64,000 bases of DNA, from NCBI RefSeq assembly GCF_041060425.1, contig NZ_JAULBC010000012.1, positions 62,001-126,000 of the forward strand, written 5' to 3'. Made by a program: the position numbers and the translations under genes. The notes beneath the pieces were generated by a model. The model did not search any database, was not told where the DNA came from, and worked only from the letters and a program-made list of their open reading frames with translations. This document shows positions 36,501-46,600 of this stretch, one piece after another. How positions within the stretch are numbered: the first letter of the stretch is position 1; each line of letters begins with the position of its first letter. Source of the DNA: Danxiaibacter flavus. Its GTDB lineage: Bacteria; Bacteroidota; Bacteroidia; Chitinophagales; Chitinophagaceae.

Positions 36501-36709
36501 CTGAAGATTTTATAGGAAAGGCCGTCAAAGCGGTTCAACCCGTCGCGTGTGCCGAACCACATAAAGCCAAGATGATCCTGCAACATGCAAAGCACTGCGT
36601 TGTTGGACAAACCATCTTCTACCTGGTAATGGGTAAAATAATAGGGCTGTGCATTACCACGGCATATTGTTAAAACGCTGAACAGAAGCAGCACAAGACA
36701 CTTTCTCAT
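33578..36709 (-). CDS. Sensor histidine kinase with beta-propeller periplasmic sensor (split hybrid two-component type)
   Basis: About 1043 residues from the ATG at 36709, which directly precedes the signal peptide (KCLVLLLFSVLTICRGNAQ); the frame runs further upstream but only into a repeat element. The periplasmic part is made of reg_prop propeller repeats (WFGTRDGLNRFDG, LWIGTEDGGLNKYD, IWGGTYGDGVYVY, LWLSTSKGLARF) and a Y_Y_Y domain (AYKLEGLDKGWTYL). A transmembrane helix (LYVVASLLIIFFVIKFF) precedes the HisKA domain (NVAHEIKTPLTLIKG, phospho-His) and the ATPase (FSNLMDNAIKYA, FQSFYRIKETSNNAGTGIG). There is no attached receiver or AraC domain. It probably senses a released oligosaccharide. 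Confidence 0.93.
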   Translation of the reverse strand: MRKCLVLLLFSVLTICRGNAQPYYFTHYQVEDGLSNNAVLCMLQDHLGFMWFGTRDGLNRFDGLSYKIFRNDPGNKNSIGSNAIMCISEDSDKKIWVGTEKGLFIFDELTESFTQFKQAGNVSVLSVKVEGDDVYYITLYTLYRFNKKTKKLKRFVVNKEVTSYNILKDKSLWVCTSAGVVEKYNAQKDTFDVVYDMFNKSGYAVSKWIQSIYELDNGQLLVGTYNQGLKLLDTKTGIYKDILTLNADKTDIIVRDILAIDKNTYWIATQSGIYILNIATGTYSNLRKNYNDPYSLSDDIVHTLWRDKQGGIWAGTYFGGVNYYPKQEIVFKKYFPKTDSNSISGNAVSEMHRDKYNNLWIGTEDGGLNKYDPATGIFINFKPETNKQSVSYSNIHGMLVSGDTVWAGTYLHGLDILDKNGKRLHNYNTVNSSIGSNFICAMLKASNGDIIVATDKGAYRYLPAKNNFERITALPKAFFRALCEDKKGNIWGGTYGDGVYVYNVATGKSDHFYFSVNNNQSIASNIINYIYCDKDSVIWFATEGGLCRYRPETHALKIVTSRDGLPADVICAILEDNKNNLWLSTSKGLARFTPATKDVKIFTQSQGLLTDQFNYRSACKDDAGNMYFGSVKGMVSFNPDSITSNAFIPPVYITGFQVYNKELGIAKDHSPLTQSISFTKKLVLRHNQASFSIDFAALNFSAPSRMAYAYKLEGLDKGWTYLTTNRKAYFTELPPGKYTFIVKSLDDKNAMDNYTTLEIEILPQFWQTWWAYTLYVVASLLIIFFVIKFFIDRSRARNKRRLEKLAYEKEKENYEDKLNFFTNVAHEIKTPLTLIKGPMENIMDQIDELPAIKKSVELMSRNTERLMQLANQLLDFRKIEQNGFHLNFARTNVSALLHDHYIRFKPIAEKRKITVEFNYVDDLWAEADEEALNKIFSNLMDNAIKYAGSKAAITLEYANPQKDAYSIIFSNDGFLIPDENKDLIFQSFYRIKETSNNAGTGIGLTLSRSLAEMHGGTLILDRSSIEMNVFILTLPVHQGDNHK

Positions 36710-36761
36710 ATCGCAACGCATCATTGAAAATAGGAAAATTATAATTGTCAAATTCAATGTC

Positions 36762-36892
36762 ATTGCCGTCTGCTTTAGCTGACGGATAATGATTGAGCTC
36801 TTAACTATGGCTTTAGCCATAAAAAATAAGTTTGTGGCTAAAGCCAGGAACAAAAGACGAATTGCTGTCCGTCAGCTAAAGCAGACGGCAAT
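36762..36892. repeat. Inverted-repeat element (MITE-like), copy 2
   Basis: A 131-base element with the same perfect 25-base terminal inverted repeats as 8670-8797 and the same inner TATGGCTTTAGCCATA palindrome. It lies 53 bases upstream of the sensor kinase start, in its leader or promoter. The bases 36893-37140 up to the sigma factor show no gene. Confidence 0.75.
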
Positions 36893-37140
36893 GACTTACC
36901 TTTCATTAACCCGATTAGATCCATTCAGCATCCATCTTCGCAAATAACATTGAGCGGTCAAATTACAACGATTGCGTATACAAACAGACCTGTTACCAAA
37001 CAATGAGACAAATCCATCCAAACATGAAACAAAAAATCATCGTTTAACGGATTTTACTTGCTCTTTTTGCCTGTTAATTGATTGCACACTTATGAGAGGA
37101 AGACTTGCACCTGTGTCAAGCGTTTTAAATACTGATTGCT

Positions 37141-37707
37141 ATGCTTAATAACGACCATCCGTATTGCCGGTTATGCGACAAAAAATTATTCGAGCTCGTT
37201 CAAAATGACGATAAGAAAGCTTTTGATCAGATCTATTGCCGGTACTTTAATTTTTTAACTAATTCGGCAGCGAAGCACTTGCAGTCAAGGCAAAAGGCAG
37301 AGGACCTGGTGCAGGAGATCTTTATAAGTTTCTACAACAGGCGAAACAGCATCGAGTTTTCAGTGTCCTTAAGAGCTTATTTATGCCAGGCGTTGAAGTT
37401 TAAAATAATGAACGAATACAGGTCGCAGAACATACGCAATACTTATCAAAAAGCCGTTCATTATTCAAGTGCACAGGGCAACAGAACAGATTATTACCAG
37501 GTGTATGAGACGAAGGAACTGGCACACAACATCAGCCGTTCCATTAACCTGTTGCCTGAAAAATGCAGGGAAGCATTTTTGTTGAGCAGAGCTGAAGAGC
37601 TTTCCTACAAAGATATTTCAGGGCATTTGGGCATATCCGTCAGCACAGTTGAAAAACATATTATAAAGGCATTGAAGTTTTTAAAAGGAAACCTCAACCT
37701 GCAATAG
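37141..37707 (+). CDS. RNA polymerase ECF-type sigma factor
   Basis: A 188-residue protein of the size and form of Bacteroidota ECF sigma factors. Region 2 is at about 20-85 (AFDQIYCRYFNFLTNSAAK, AEDLVQEIFISFYNRR) and region 4 at about 125-180 (SINLLPEKCREAFLLSRAEE, SYKDISGHLGISVSTVEKHI). No anti-sigma (FecR-like) gene follows, which is unusual for sigma factors that control SusC genes. The GH92 gene begins 47 bases downstream on the same strand and may be co-transcribed. It is divergent from the sensor kinase. Confidence 0.93.
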   Translation: MLNNDHPYCRLCDKKLFELVQNDDKKAFDQIYCRYFNFLTNSAAKHLQSRQKAEDLVQEIFISFYNRRNSIEFSVSLRAYLCQALKFKIMNEYRSQNIRNTYQKAVHYSSAQGNRTDYYQVYETKELAHNISRSINLLPEKCREAFLLSRAEELSYKDISGHLGISVSTVEKHIIKALKFLKGNLNLQ

Positions 37708-37754
37708 TTTCTGTTTCGATTGCTTTACATCACCCGTTATTCTTATTACAACCA

Positions 37755-40031
37755 ATGGTCAGATTTTTACAGAAAAACATCACGGTCGCGTGCTTGCTGA
37801 TAGCATCTGCTGCAAATGCGCAAAAGAATTTAGTAGATTATCTAAACACCTTTCAGGGAACTAATTCCGAATGGGATCTGTCTTATGGCAACACTTATCC
37901 CACAGTCGCCCTGCCTTTTCCGGTGCACTCATGGTCGCCACAAACCGGTAAGAATGGTGATGGATGGAAATATACCTGGAAAGCAACTACTATCAGGGGC
38001 TTTCAGGAAGTACATCAGTGTAGCCCATGGATGGGCGATTACGGCGTATTTACATTGATGCCTGTGGCTGGCAATCTTGTTGTGAAGGATAATGAAAGAG
38101 CTGTCTCCTTCAAACATGAGAATGAAATAGCGAAGCCATCTTATTATAAAGTGAAGCTGGACAATGGTGTTACTGCTGAAATAGCGCCGACTGAGCGCGG
38201 CGGCCACATGCGTTTTTCATTTCCTTCATCAAAAGAATCGTTTGTCGTACTTGACGGATATACCAAATTCAGCGAGGTAAAAATTATTCCGGAGGAAAGA
38301 AAACTGGTTGGGTATGTTACCAACGGCACATTCATTCCGAAGGAGTTTAAAAACTATTTTGTAATTGTTTTTGATCAACCATTTACTGATTACGGTACAT
38401 GGAAAAATGAAAGCGGTAAGATCAACAATAAAAACCAGTTTGATTCCGGCATGCAAACCGGCGCTTATGTGCAGTTTAAGAAAGGCGTGAAAGTGCAGGC
38501 GAAAATTGCCTCTTCCTATATTAGTCCGGACCAAGCGGAGCTTACGCTGCAGCAGGAATTGGGGAAGTTCCAGAAACTCGAACAAACCAAAGTTGCGGCC
38601 GATAATATCTGGAACACATTGCTTGGCCGGGTAAAAGTAGAAGGCGGAACAGAAGATGAAAAAGCAACGTTCTATTCCTGCTTGTTCAGGGCCAGCTTGT
38701 TCAGCCATAAATTTTATGAGATAAAAGCAGATGGTAGTCCTTATTACTTCAGTCCTTACGACGCTAAGGTTCATGATGGTTATATGTATACCGATAACGG
38801 CTTCTGGGACACTTTCCGCGCGCAGTTTCCCCTGAGCAATATTCTGCATCCGACAATGGAGGGCCGTTATATGAAGTCTTTGCTGGATGCGCAGGAACAG
38901 TATGGCTTCTATCCTACCTGGTCAAACCCCGGAATGTCGGGTGTAATGGTGGGCAATCATGCCATTTCCCTTCTTACAGATGCGTGGGTGAAAGGCATCC
39001 GCACATTCGATCCCAAAAAAGCACTGGAAGCATATTTACATGAAGCAACCAACAAAGGGTTCTGGGGCGGATCAAGCGGAAGGGAAGGACACGAATATTG
39101 GTTCTCGCTGGGCTACATTCCTTATCCCACTATTTCCGAAAGCGGAGCGAAAACATTGGAATATGCGTATGATGATTTCTGCGCCTACAACCTTGCAAAG
39201 CTTACAGGCAACACATTTTACGAGAAGATTTTTGCAAGGCAAATGTTTAACTACAAAAACCTTTTTGATTCAACCGTTGGGTTTATGAGAGGAAGGCAAA
39301 AGAATGGAGAGTGGGTTCCCAATTTTGACCCGGTTGAATGGGGTGGGCCTTTTACAGAAGGCAATTCCTGGCACTGGACATGGTCTGTATTTCATGACAT
39401 CAACGGTCTGATTGGAATGATGGGTGGCGAACAGAAATTCAACGCAAAACTCGACAGCCTTTTTACTGCACCTAATACAGTTAAATATGGCAGCTATGGC
39501 CATGAGATTCATGAAATGAAAGAAATGGTGCTGCAAAATATTGGCCAGTATGCACATGGCAACGAGCCGGTACAACATGCGGCTTATCTGTATAATTACA
39601 GCCGCCAGCCATGGAAAGCGCAGAAACAATTGCGCGGGATAATGGCTAAGATCTACAATGCTTCACCAAGTGGTTTTCCGGGCGATGAAGACCAGGGTGA
39701 AACTTCTTCCTGGTATGTGTTGAGTGCATTGGGATTGTATGGTGTTTGTCCCGGTACGGATCAGTACGTTCTCGGAAGCCCTGTTTTTAACAAGATCACC
39801 ATCACACTCGAGAATGGAAAGCAGTTTGTAATTGAAGCGAATAACAACAGCAGCAAGAATGTTTACATAAAGTCTGCAAAGTTGAATAACGTGGATTACA
39901 ACCATAACTGGATTACTTATAACGACATTATCAACGGAGGAACACTTCATTTGGAAATGAGCGATGAGCCAAATACCTCAAGAGGAATTAATGATGAGGA
40001 CAGACCTTTCTCTGTTTCATTGAAAAAATAG
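37755..40031 (+). CDS. Glycoside hydrolase family 92 alpha-mannosidase
   Basis: A 758-residue exported enzyme (signal VACLLIASAANAQ). GH92 hallmarks: an N-terminal beta-sandwich (YGNTYPTVALPFP, WSPQTGKNGDGW, GFQEVHQCSPWMGDYG), then the (alpha/alpha)6 barrel with DGYMYTDNGFWDTFRAQFP, GREGHEYWFSLGYIP and the catalytic segment GDEDQGETSSWYVLSALGLY. GH92 enzymes are Ca2+-dependent exo-alpha-mannosidases acting with inversion, mostly on alpha-1,2/1,3/1,4 links of N-glycans or yeast mannan. It sits between an ECF sigma gene and a susD-led transport operon, supporting a mannose-glycan locus. Confidence 0.95.
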   Translation: MVRFLQKNITVACLLIASAANAQKNLVDYLNTFQGTNSEWDLSYGNTYPTVALPFPVHSWSPQTGKNGDGWKYTWKATTIRGFQEVHQCSPWMGDYGVFTLMPVAGNLVVKDNERAVSFKHENEIAKPSYYKVKLDNGVTAEIAPTERGGHMRFSFPSSKESFVVLDGYTKFSEVKIIPEERKLVGYVTNGTFIPKEFKNYFVIVFDQPFTDYGTWKNESGKINNKNQFDSGMQTGAYVQFKKGVKVQAKIASSYISPDQAELTLQQELGKFQKLEQTKVAADNIWNTLLGRVKVEGGTEDEKATFYSCLFRASLFSHKFYEIKADGSPYYFSPYDAKVHDGYMYTDNGFWDTFRAQFPLSNILHPTMEGRYMKSLLDAQEQYGFYPTWSNPGMSGVMVGNHAISLLTDAWVKGIRTFDPKKALEAYLHEATNKGFWGGSSGREGHEYWFSLGYIPYPTISESGAKTLEYAYDDFCAYNLAKLTGNTFYEKIFARQMFNYKNLFDSTVGFMRGRQKNGEWVPNFDPVEWGGPFTEGNSWHWTWSVFHDINGLIGMMGGEQKFNAKLDSLFTAPNTVKYGSYGHEIHEMKEMVLQNIGQYAHGNEPVQHAAYLYNYSRQPWKAQKQLRGIMAKIYNASPSGFPGDEDQGETSSWYVLSALGLYGVCPGTDQYVLGSPVFNKITITLENGKQFVIEANNNSSKNVYIKSAKLNNVDYNHNWITYNDIINGGTLHLEMSDEPNTSRGINDEDRPFSVSLKK

Positions 40032-40285
40032 ACAAACAGATGGAGGTTATGCATTTTATAAGTGACGATATGCTATGATCCTATAAAAAAGTGTTTCCTG
40101 CGTTTTTATTGCTTGCGTGTAACAACTGCCAAACAGGAAAACTTTCTTAAACAGACCATAACTACTGACTAACTCAAATGAAATTTTTTGCTGACAGCAT
40201 TCTGTCGCCGGATTTTTTACATAAAGTATAGTCCGTTATCATCAAACAATGATGGCGGATTTAGAAAAGGAGCACCTGCCAGTTG

Positions 40286-40307
40286 ATAGTGCCGTAAAAG
40301 GCACTAT
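40286..40307 (+). terminator. Hairpin in the gap before susD
   Basis: ATAGTGCC pairs with GGCACTAT around GTAAAA, followed by a T-rich stretch. It lies about 75 bases before the susD start and could end the upstream transcript or act as a leader hairpin. The 350-base gap 40032-40382 has no other clear content. Confidence 0.35.
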
Positions 40308-40382
40308 TCAATTTTAGTAAAAAATGCGCGCGACCGTAGAGGTCTCAAAAAAATGAGTGACGATACTTTTAATAACGATCAT

Positions 40383-42089
40383 ATGAAAATAGTATTCTTT
40401 GGTGCCTTTTTAGCTTGTATATGTATTGTTACTTCCTGCACAAAAGAAGGCTTTCTTGATAAAACCACTACCACGGATCTGAGCGAAACATCAGTGTTTT
40501 CTGATAGTGCCCGCTCGATGGATTTTCTTACGAATATCTACACCAATGTGGATTTCAGTTTTAGCCTTACCAGGTTTAACGGGGCCGCCGGCCTGGATGC
40601 CTCCAGTGATGAGGCGGAAGGTCCATTGTCCACCACAGTTACAACCTACAATCAGTTTGCATCTGCTTCTGTAAGTGCATTTAACATTGCAACTGATGCA
40701 TGGAACACGCCTTACACGCAAATAAGGGCTGTGAATCAATTCCTGGCACATTTGCCATCAGTGCCTTTTAACGATATGCTTAAAAGAAGAACAAGAGGAG
40801 AAGCCCTCTTTTTACGTGCCTGGTACTATGCAACTATGCTGAAACACTATGGCGGTGTTCCGTTGATTGGAGATACTGTTTATAAAGAAAGCGACAAAAT
40901 AAATACCGTTAGAAGTACTTACGAACAATGCGTGAACTACATCGTTCAGCAATGTGACGACGCCGCTTCCATATTGCCGGCCAGCTATGCTGGACTTGAT
41001 TATGGAAGAGTGACCAGGGGTGCTGCACTGGCTTTGAAAGCACGCGTATTGTTGTATGCAGCGAGTCCGTTGTTTAATGGCGGTTCAGATGCTGACGGTG
41101 ATCTGAAGCCGCTGGTAAGTTATCCTGCTTATGATGCCAACCGCTGGTCGCTTGCAGCCGAAGCCGCAAAAGCAGTAATAAACCTCGGCGCTTATAATTT
41201 GTATGTAGATAACAATACAAAATCAGGATACGGGTTTTATCAACTGTTTCAAAAGCGTGTGAACAGCGAATACATCTTCGCAAAAATGACACCCGATAAT
41301 AAAGACCTGGAAAACTTATGGCGCCCACCATCAAGCGGCGGTAGCACAACAAGCGGATCATTCCCTTATCAGAATCTTGTGGATGCATTCGGAATGAAAA
41401 ATGGAATGGCGATTACAGATGCAGGTTCAGGCTATGATCCTGCCAATCCTTACTCAAACAGGGATCCCCGTCTGGACTTTACCGTTACACACAATCTCTC
41501 CCAGATCTATGTGGCTTATGATCAGCTAAGGCCAGTGTACACATACGATGGTGAGCCTAATGGTAACGGGTTTGGTGCAGGTACGCCAACCGGGTATTAC
41601 GGTAATAAAATGTGTAACGATAATGTTGTGCCTAATTACTTCTTCAACGTTAGTTCCCGTTGTTACCCGATGATCAGGTATGCAGACATACTATTGATGT
41701 ATGCAGAAGCAACCAATGAGTTTGAAGGTCCTAACCAGGAAGTATATAACGCTGTGGAGCAGGTAAGACAACGCGCAGGCCTGGATCCTTACCAACTGAA
41801 AACCGGGCTAACCAAAGATGAAATGCGCAAAGTCATTCAGCATGAAAGGAGGGTAGAGCTGGCATTTGAAGAGCAACGTTTCTGGGATGTAAGAAGATGG
41901 AAGATCGCTGATCAGACTGACAGCCAAACCATGACCGGGATGCGTGTAAAAAAAGATGATAACGGTAACTACACTTATGTAATCGAAAACGTTCGTAAAC
42001 GCAGCTTCAGAAGCGCTATGTACCTGTGGCCAATACCACAAAGCGAAACAGCAAAATCAACTGACCTGCGGCAGAACCCCGGATATTAA
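40383..42089 (+). CDS. RagB/SusD family lipoprotein (leads the operon)
   Basis: About 568 residues from the ATG at 40383, which precedes the lipoprotein signal (FLACICIVTSC); an ATG 10 codons earlier is less likely. SusD features: EGFLDKTTTTDLSE, RGEALFLRAWYYATMLKHYGGVP, CYPMIRYADILLMYAEATNE, EVRRVELAFEEQRFWDVRRWK-type segment (HERRVELAFEEQRFWDVRRW) and the ending LRQNPGY. It is closely related to the SusD at 46641. It is odd that no susC lies directly upstream; GH92 does instead. The SusC partner may be the one at 48350, at the other end of the operon. Confidence 0.93.
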   Translation: MKIVFFGAFLACICIVTSCTKEGFLDKTTTTDLSETSVFSDSARSMDFLTNIYTNVDFSFSLTRFNGAAGLDASSDEAEGPLSTTVTTYNQFASASVSAFNIATDAWNTPYTQIRAVNQFLAHLPSVPFNDMLKRRTRGEALFLRAWYYATMLKHYGGVPLIGDTVYKESDKINTVRSTYEQCVNYIVQQCDDAASILPASYAGLDYGRVTRGAALALKARVLLYAASPLFNGGSDADGDLKPLVSYPAYDANRWSLAAEAAKAVINLGAYNLYVDNNTKSGYGFYQLFQKRVNSEYIFAKMTPDNKDLENLWRPPSSGGSTTSGSFPYQNLVDAFGMKNGMAITDAGSGYDPANPYSNRDPRLDFTVTHNLSQIYVAYDQLRPVYTYDGEPNGNGFGAGTPTGYYGNKMCNDNVVPNYFFNVSSRCYPMIRYADILLMYAEATNEFEGPNQEVYNAVEQVRQRAGLDPYQLKTGLTKDEMRKVIQHERRVELAFEEQRFWDVRRWKIADQTDSQTMTGMRVKKDDNGNYTYVIENVRKRSFRSAMYLWPIPQSETAKSTDLRQNPGY

Positions 42090-42112
42090 TATAACCACAT
42101 AACTATAATTAT

Positions 42113-42547
42113 ATGCTTGCGCGAAAATTGCTTCTACTTGTTATTGTTATTGCAACAATGGCATCCTGCGTAACCAAAAAAGATCTTTTGGCCGAGCCGG
42201 TGAAAGATCTGAATGCCCAGTGGCGCATTCAAACTGTAACCCGCAATTCAACAGATATTACACAGTTCATTGACTCAGCGGGCTTCAGACTCACATTACA
42301 AGCAGATAACACTTACACTTTAACCGGCAACAACATTCCCTTTCTGGTAAACAGTGCCGCCGGTAAATGGGCTTCTGATGATCCGCAGTATCCGTATAAC
42401 ATCATGTTTACGCCAACTGACAGTTCCAAAGCTTTTAGCGGAAGTATTGCTACCCCTGCTTCACGCGGACTTCGGACACTTAGCATAACATTCAGCCCCG
42501 GCTGTCATTCCAACACATATGTATACACATTTGAAAAAGTTTATTAA
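42113..42547 (+). CDS. Small lipoprotein (lipocalin-like, DUF5004-type possible)
   Basis: A 144-residue lipoprotein (lipobox ATMASC, Cys19), 23 bases after the susD stop. The mature part looks like a small beta-barrel (LNAQWRIQTVTRNSTD, FRLTLQADNTYTLTG, LSITFSPG). Small lipoproteins of this kind accompany SusC/SusD operons in Bacteroidota; I think of the DUF5004 group but cannot confirm it. It probably acts as a surface accessory protein in substrate capture. Confidence 0.7.
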   Translation: MLARKLLLLVIVIATMASCVTKKDLLAEPVKDLNAQWRIQTVTRNSTDITQFIDSAGFRLTLQADNTYTLTGNNIPFLVNSAAGKWASDDPQYPYNIMFTPTDSSKAFSGSIATPASRGLRTLSITFSPGCHSNTYVYTFEKVY

Positions 42548-42551
42548 TCGT

Positions 42552-43550
42552 ATGCAGCCAGTCAAAACAAAGAATAAAAAGCCGTACAGAAGATATATCT
42601 ACCTGTTATTGTTTGTGGCATTCGCGGGATTGGTGATCACCGCCTGCGTGTCAACACTTACCATTGTCAGCCAGGATTCATCAGTAAAGCCAGGCGATTC
42701 TGCACACATGGTGATCGGTCTGCAATGGACGCAGATCAACTATGACCGTAATGACAGGCAGATTGTAGGTATATGCGTTCCCAAATCGTGGAATGCATCA
42801 AAAAATACAACCATGACTTATACAAGTGATGTGGGTAACGGCAAAATGGTGCTGATTCCTGAGGGCATTGTTGATCCTGCAAGCGGTCTTTCTTACGCAG
42901 CTGCAATGTCAAAGAAATTTGGTATAGGGCCCAACTACATCAATGATATGGAGTGGATCGTTTTCTGGAGTGATAACAAGCTGTTTGCTGCGAACCAGAC
43001 CACAGTAAATGGCAAGATCTACATCAGCATAAAAACAGGCACGGATTACCTCAGCTTTAAACCGGGCTATGCAATGTGTGAAGATGAGGATGGACTGTCT
43101 GATGCCAACTCAGGCTACTATCAAAGCCAGTTTGGAACCTGTATGGAAGTAATTGGTACAGGTGACGAAGATGTGCAGGACTTCTGTAATCCGCAAATTG
43201 GTCTTGGCGAACCTTCCAACTCCACAGAGAATGATATCATCACCGTAAAATACAACGGCAGCCTGGATACATCGCCGCTGAAAGACAAGCAGGATATTTA
43301 TTTCTGCGCCAAGGCATTCACCAATACGGGGGACAGCCTTGTTATATGTCAGCCTTCCGCTGAAACAAAGCTTACCAATTACGGCTTGCAGCAGTGGCGG
43401 ATTGATTTCTGGCCGAAGAAATTTTTCAACCTGAAGCCGGGGGTAACGCTTAAACAGATCCAATACTATTTCACTGATGAAAGCGGCACGCTCAAAACCG
43501 GATACGGTAATACAGCCGACCCATTCAAATACACTTTTAAATGCAAATAA
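42552..43550 (+). CDS. Surface lipoprotein of the SusC/D operon (DUF4961-like possible)
   Basis: About 332 residues from the ATG at 42552; an ATG at 42519 would overlap the previous gene by 29 bases. The signal ends in GLVITAC, so it is a lipoprotein, after an unusually basic start (KTKNKKPYRR). The mature part is beta-rich with several conserved blocks (VIGLQWTQINYDRND, DMEWIVFWSDNKL, DEDGLSDANSGYY, WRIDFWPKKFFNLKPG). Proteins of this shape (I recall DUF4961) sit next to SusC/SusD; a carbohydrate-binding role is inferred, not shown. Confidence 0.7.
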   Translation: MQPVKTKNKKPYRRYIYLLLFVAFAGLVITACVSTLTIVSQDSSVKPGDSAHMVIGLQWTQINYDRNDRQIVGICVPKSWNASKNTTMTYTSDVGNGKMVLIPEGIVDPASGLSYAAAMSKKFGIGPNYINDMEWIVFWSDNKLFAANQTTVNGKIYISIKTGTDYLSFKPGYAMCEDEDGLSDANSGYYQSQFGTCMEVIGTGDEDVQDFCNPQIGLGEPSNSTENDIITVKYNGSLDTSPLKDKQDIYFCAKAFTNTGDSLVICQPSAETKLTNYGLQQWRIDFWPKKFFNLKPGVTLKQIQYYFTDESGTLKTGYGNTADPFKYTFKCK

Positions 43551-43604
43551 ATAATAACGGTACCCGGTTTGTGTACAGCCGTTATCGCTAAAACATATTG
43601 TTGT

Positions 43605-46600
43605 ATGAAAAAATTACTGGTCTTATTGTTCTTCACAACCTGCTTTTGTTTGCAGACAAAGGCTCAGCAATTCACTGCTTCCGGCAGTGTTGTTGATGAG
43701 TATGGCAGGCCGCTGCAGGGTGTTACCATAAAATCCAAAAGAACTGCTGCTACCGTAGTTTCGGGAGACGGTGGCTTATACAGCATCCAGGCACAGCCGG
43801 GAGATGTATTACAATTCAATTATCCAAACTATAATGCCTTTACTGCAACAGTTCACGATTCATCTTTCGTGATTGCAGTGAAACTGACGCACAACGTTTT
43901 TGAATCGCCCGATTCTGTAAATGTTTTGTATGAAGTAAAAAGGACTGACAAGATCCTGGGATCTGTTGCAAGTATTTACACCAATCAGTTAACAACCACG
44001 CCATCATCATTATATGCGTACGCATTAACAGGAAGATTGCCCGGATTATACACGCAACAGACAAGAGGCTGGCAGTCCAGCAACTCCGGCGCACTGGTGC
44101 AGCAGGATGTTGACGGATTATACTATCCCAACAAAAAAGGATTGGGCGGTCCTAATGATAATACTGAAATAAACATGACGTTGCGCGGTCAGCAGCCTGT
44201 AACGATTGTTGACGGTGTACAAAGAGATATTTATACAATTGATCCTGAGAACATTGAATCAGTTTCTGTTTTGAAAGATGGATTGTCAACAATTTTACTT
44301 GGACAGAGAAGTTCAAGAGGTGTTGTACTGGTAACGACAAAGAAACCGGTTTCAGGAAAACCGCATGTTTCATTAACTGCACAAACAGGCGTTCAAACGC
44401 CGCTGGGTTTGCCCGATCCGCTGGCCGCCTATCAATATGCATACCTGTATAACGAAGCACAGTCAAATGAGAACAAGCAACTTTCGTACACAGAAGCAGA
44501 TTTTAAAGCGTACAGGGATCACACTGATCCTTATGGTCATCCTGATGTTAACTGGTTCAATACAATTCTTAAGAAAAGTTCTACCATCAGCAGGTATAGT
44601 CTGAACGTCACCGGTGGCGGTGGCGCTGCACGATATGCTGTTGGCCTCAGCTATCTTGGCGATAATGCACTGTTTAATGGCAGCAATCCCGCTTACGAAA
44701 CCAATGCAACCATCAAGCGCTACACCATCAACTCAAATATTGATGTGGATGTTACAAAGGAGTTCAACGTAAAACTGCAGATGTTTGCAAGAGTGCAGGA
44801 GGATAATCAACCGGGTGCTACAACAGACGCTATCATCAGCCAGATGTACACTACACCAAATAATGCCTACCCGGTTTACAATCCGGATGGTTCATTTGGT
44901 GGTACACAGGCTTATCCTAAAAACCTGTATGCACAACTAACGCAGTCCGGCTATATGCAGGGCTATTCAAGAGATATCTTTTCCAACCTTGACCTGAATT
45001 ATAAGTTCGACAAATTTGTTCCTGGTCTTTGGGCGAAAGTGCAAAGCAATATTTCTGTATTCGGTTCTAACACAACAGACAGGTCAGCCGGTGTGCCTTC
45101 CTTTAAATTTTCCGTAAGCGGCAATGATACTACGTACAACAGGTATGGAGCATTTACTGACCAGGTGAATAATTTCAATCTTACTTACAGCGCCCAATTC
45201 TGGTATTTGCAGGGTGCATTGGGTTATACACGCTCCATTAAAAAGAACAACTTTACGGTAAAAGCTTTTTACGACAGGTATGAAAGCATTTTCAACTACG
45301 ATCTGCCTGAAACCAATCAGAACGTTGCCCTTGCCGGTTCCTATGATTACGACGGAAAATATTTTGCCGAAGCGGCGGTTAACTATAGCGGCAACGACCG
45401 TTATCCGCCGGGCAAACAATTTGGTTTGTTCTACGCAGCCGGATTAGGTTGGAACATTGCACGCGAGAATTTTATTAAAGACAATATCAGCTGGATCAAC
45501 AGGCTGAAATTACGCGCCACTTATGGCAAAACAGGAAATGATAATGTTGGTTATTTTACCTGGCGCGAATCGTACCAGTTAAATATTGTAAACCCAACTT
45601 ATCCGATTGGGATCAACAGGGCTTCACAGGCGGTTACACAACAAAATATCCTGGCTAACCCCAATGTTACCTGGGAAAAAGGCGACAAGTTCAATGTTGG
45701 ATTGGACGCGGCTTTCTTTAAAAACAGGTTCCTGTTCACAGCAGATTATTATAACGACAGGTATTCTGATCTGTTGCAATATCGCGGAAAACAAACAGCG
45801 CTGATTGGTATCGGTTATCCGCTTGAGAACCTGGGCATCAATAATTATTCAGGTGTGGAGTTGACTGCTACTTACCAGGATCACGTAAAAGATTTCAATT
45901 ACGCCATTTCCGGTAATGTATCCTTCCAGCAATCAAGGGTTGTCTACAGCAATGAAATAGAACAGAAATATCCATGGAACGTGCGTACAGGTCAGCCAGT
46001 GGGAATGACATTCGGATATATTTCGCAGGGATTGATCCAAACGCAGAAAGAAGCAGAATCAAGCCCACACCCCGCAGGCTATACTATGCAGCCCGGTGAT
46101 ATAAAATATGCCGACCTGAATGGTGATGGTTTGATCAACCAGTATGATCAGGCCGCCATCGGAGAGAAAAAACCATTGATCTTTTACGGTGTAACCGGCA
46201 ATATCAGTTACAAAGGTTTTGATATAAGCGTATTGCTGCAAGGCGTGGGAAATCGCAGGTATATATTAAATGATTATTCGTTCGGCTCAGGCACACAGCA
46301 AGGCTATAGCTACATTGTTGGCAGATGGACGCCTGAAACAGGAACCGCTTCCACATTCCCAAGACTTACGCCGGGTATTAATACCAACAATGATGTAACC
46401 AGCACCTGGTGGCAACGTTCGGGTAATTACTTCAGGTTAAAGAATGCTGAGATTGGCTACTCATTGCCTTACCGCGTGGTTAACAGGCTTAAGTTGAATG
46501 CAGTGCGATTCTTTGCTAACGGACTCAACTTGTTGACGCACGCAGATTTTTCGCGTGTTGATCCTGAAGTATACGGACAGGTTTATCCCAATCAGCGTAT

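Noticed and set aside
36710..36853. Upstream extension of the sensor kinase frame
   Set aside because: The extra 48 residues come from the inverted-repeat element and precede a clear signal peptide, so the start at 36709 is preferred.
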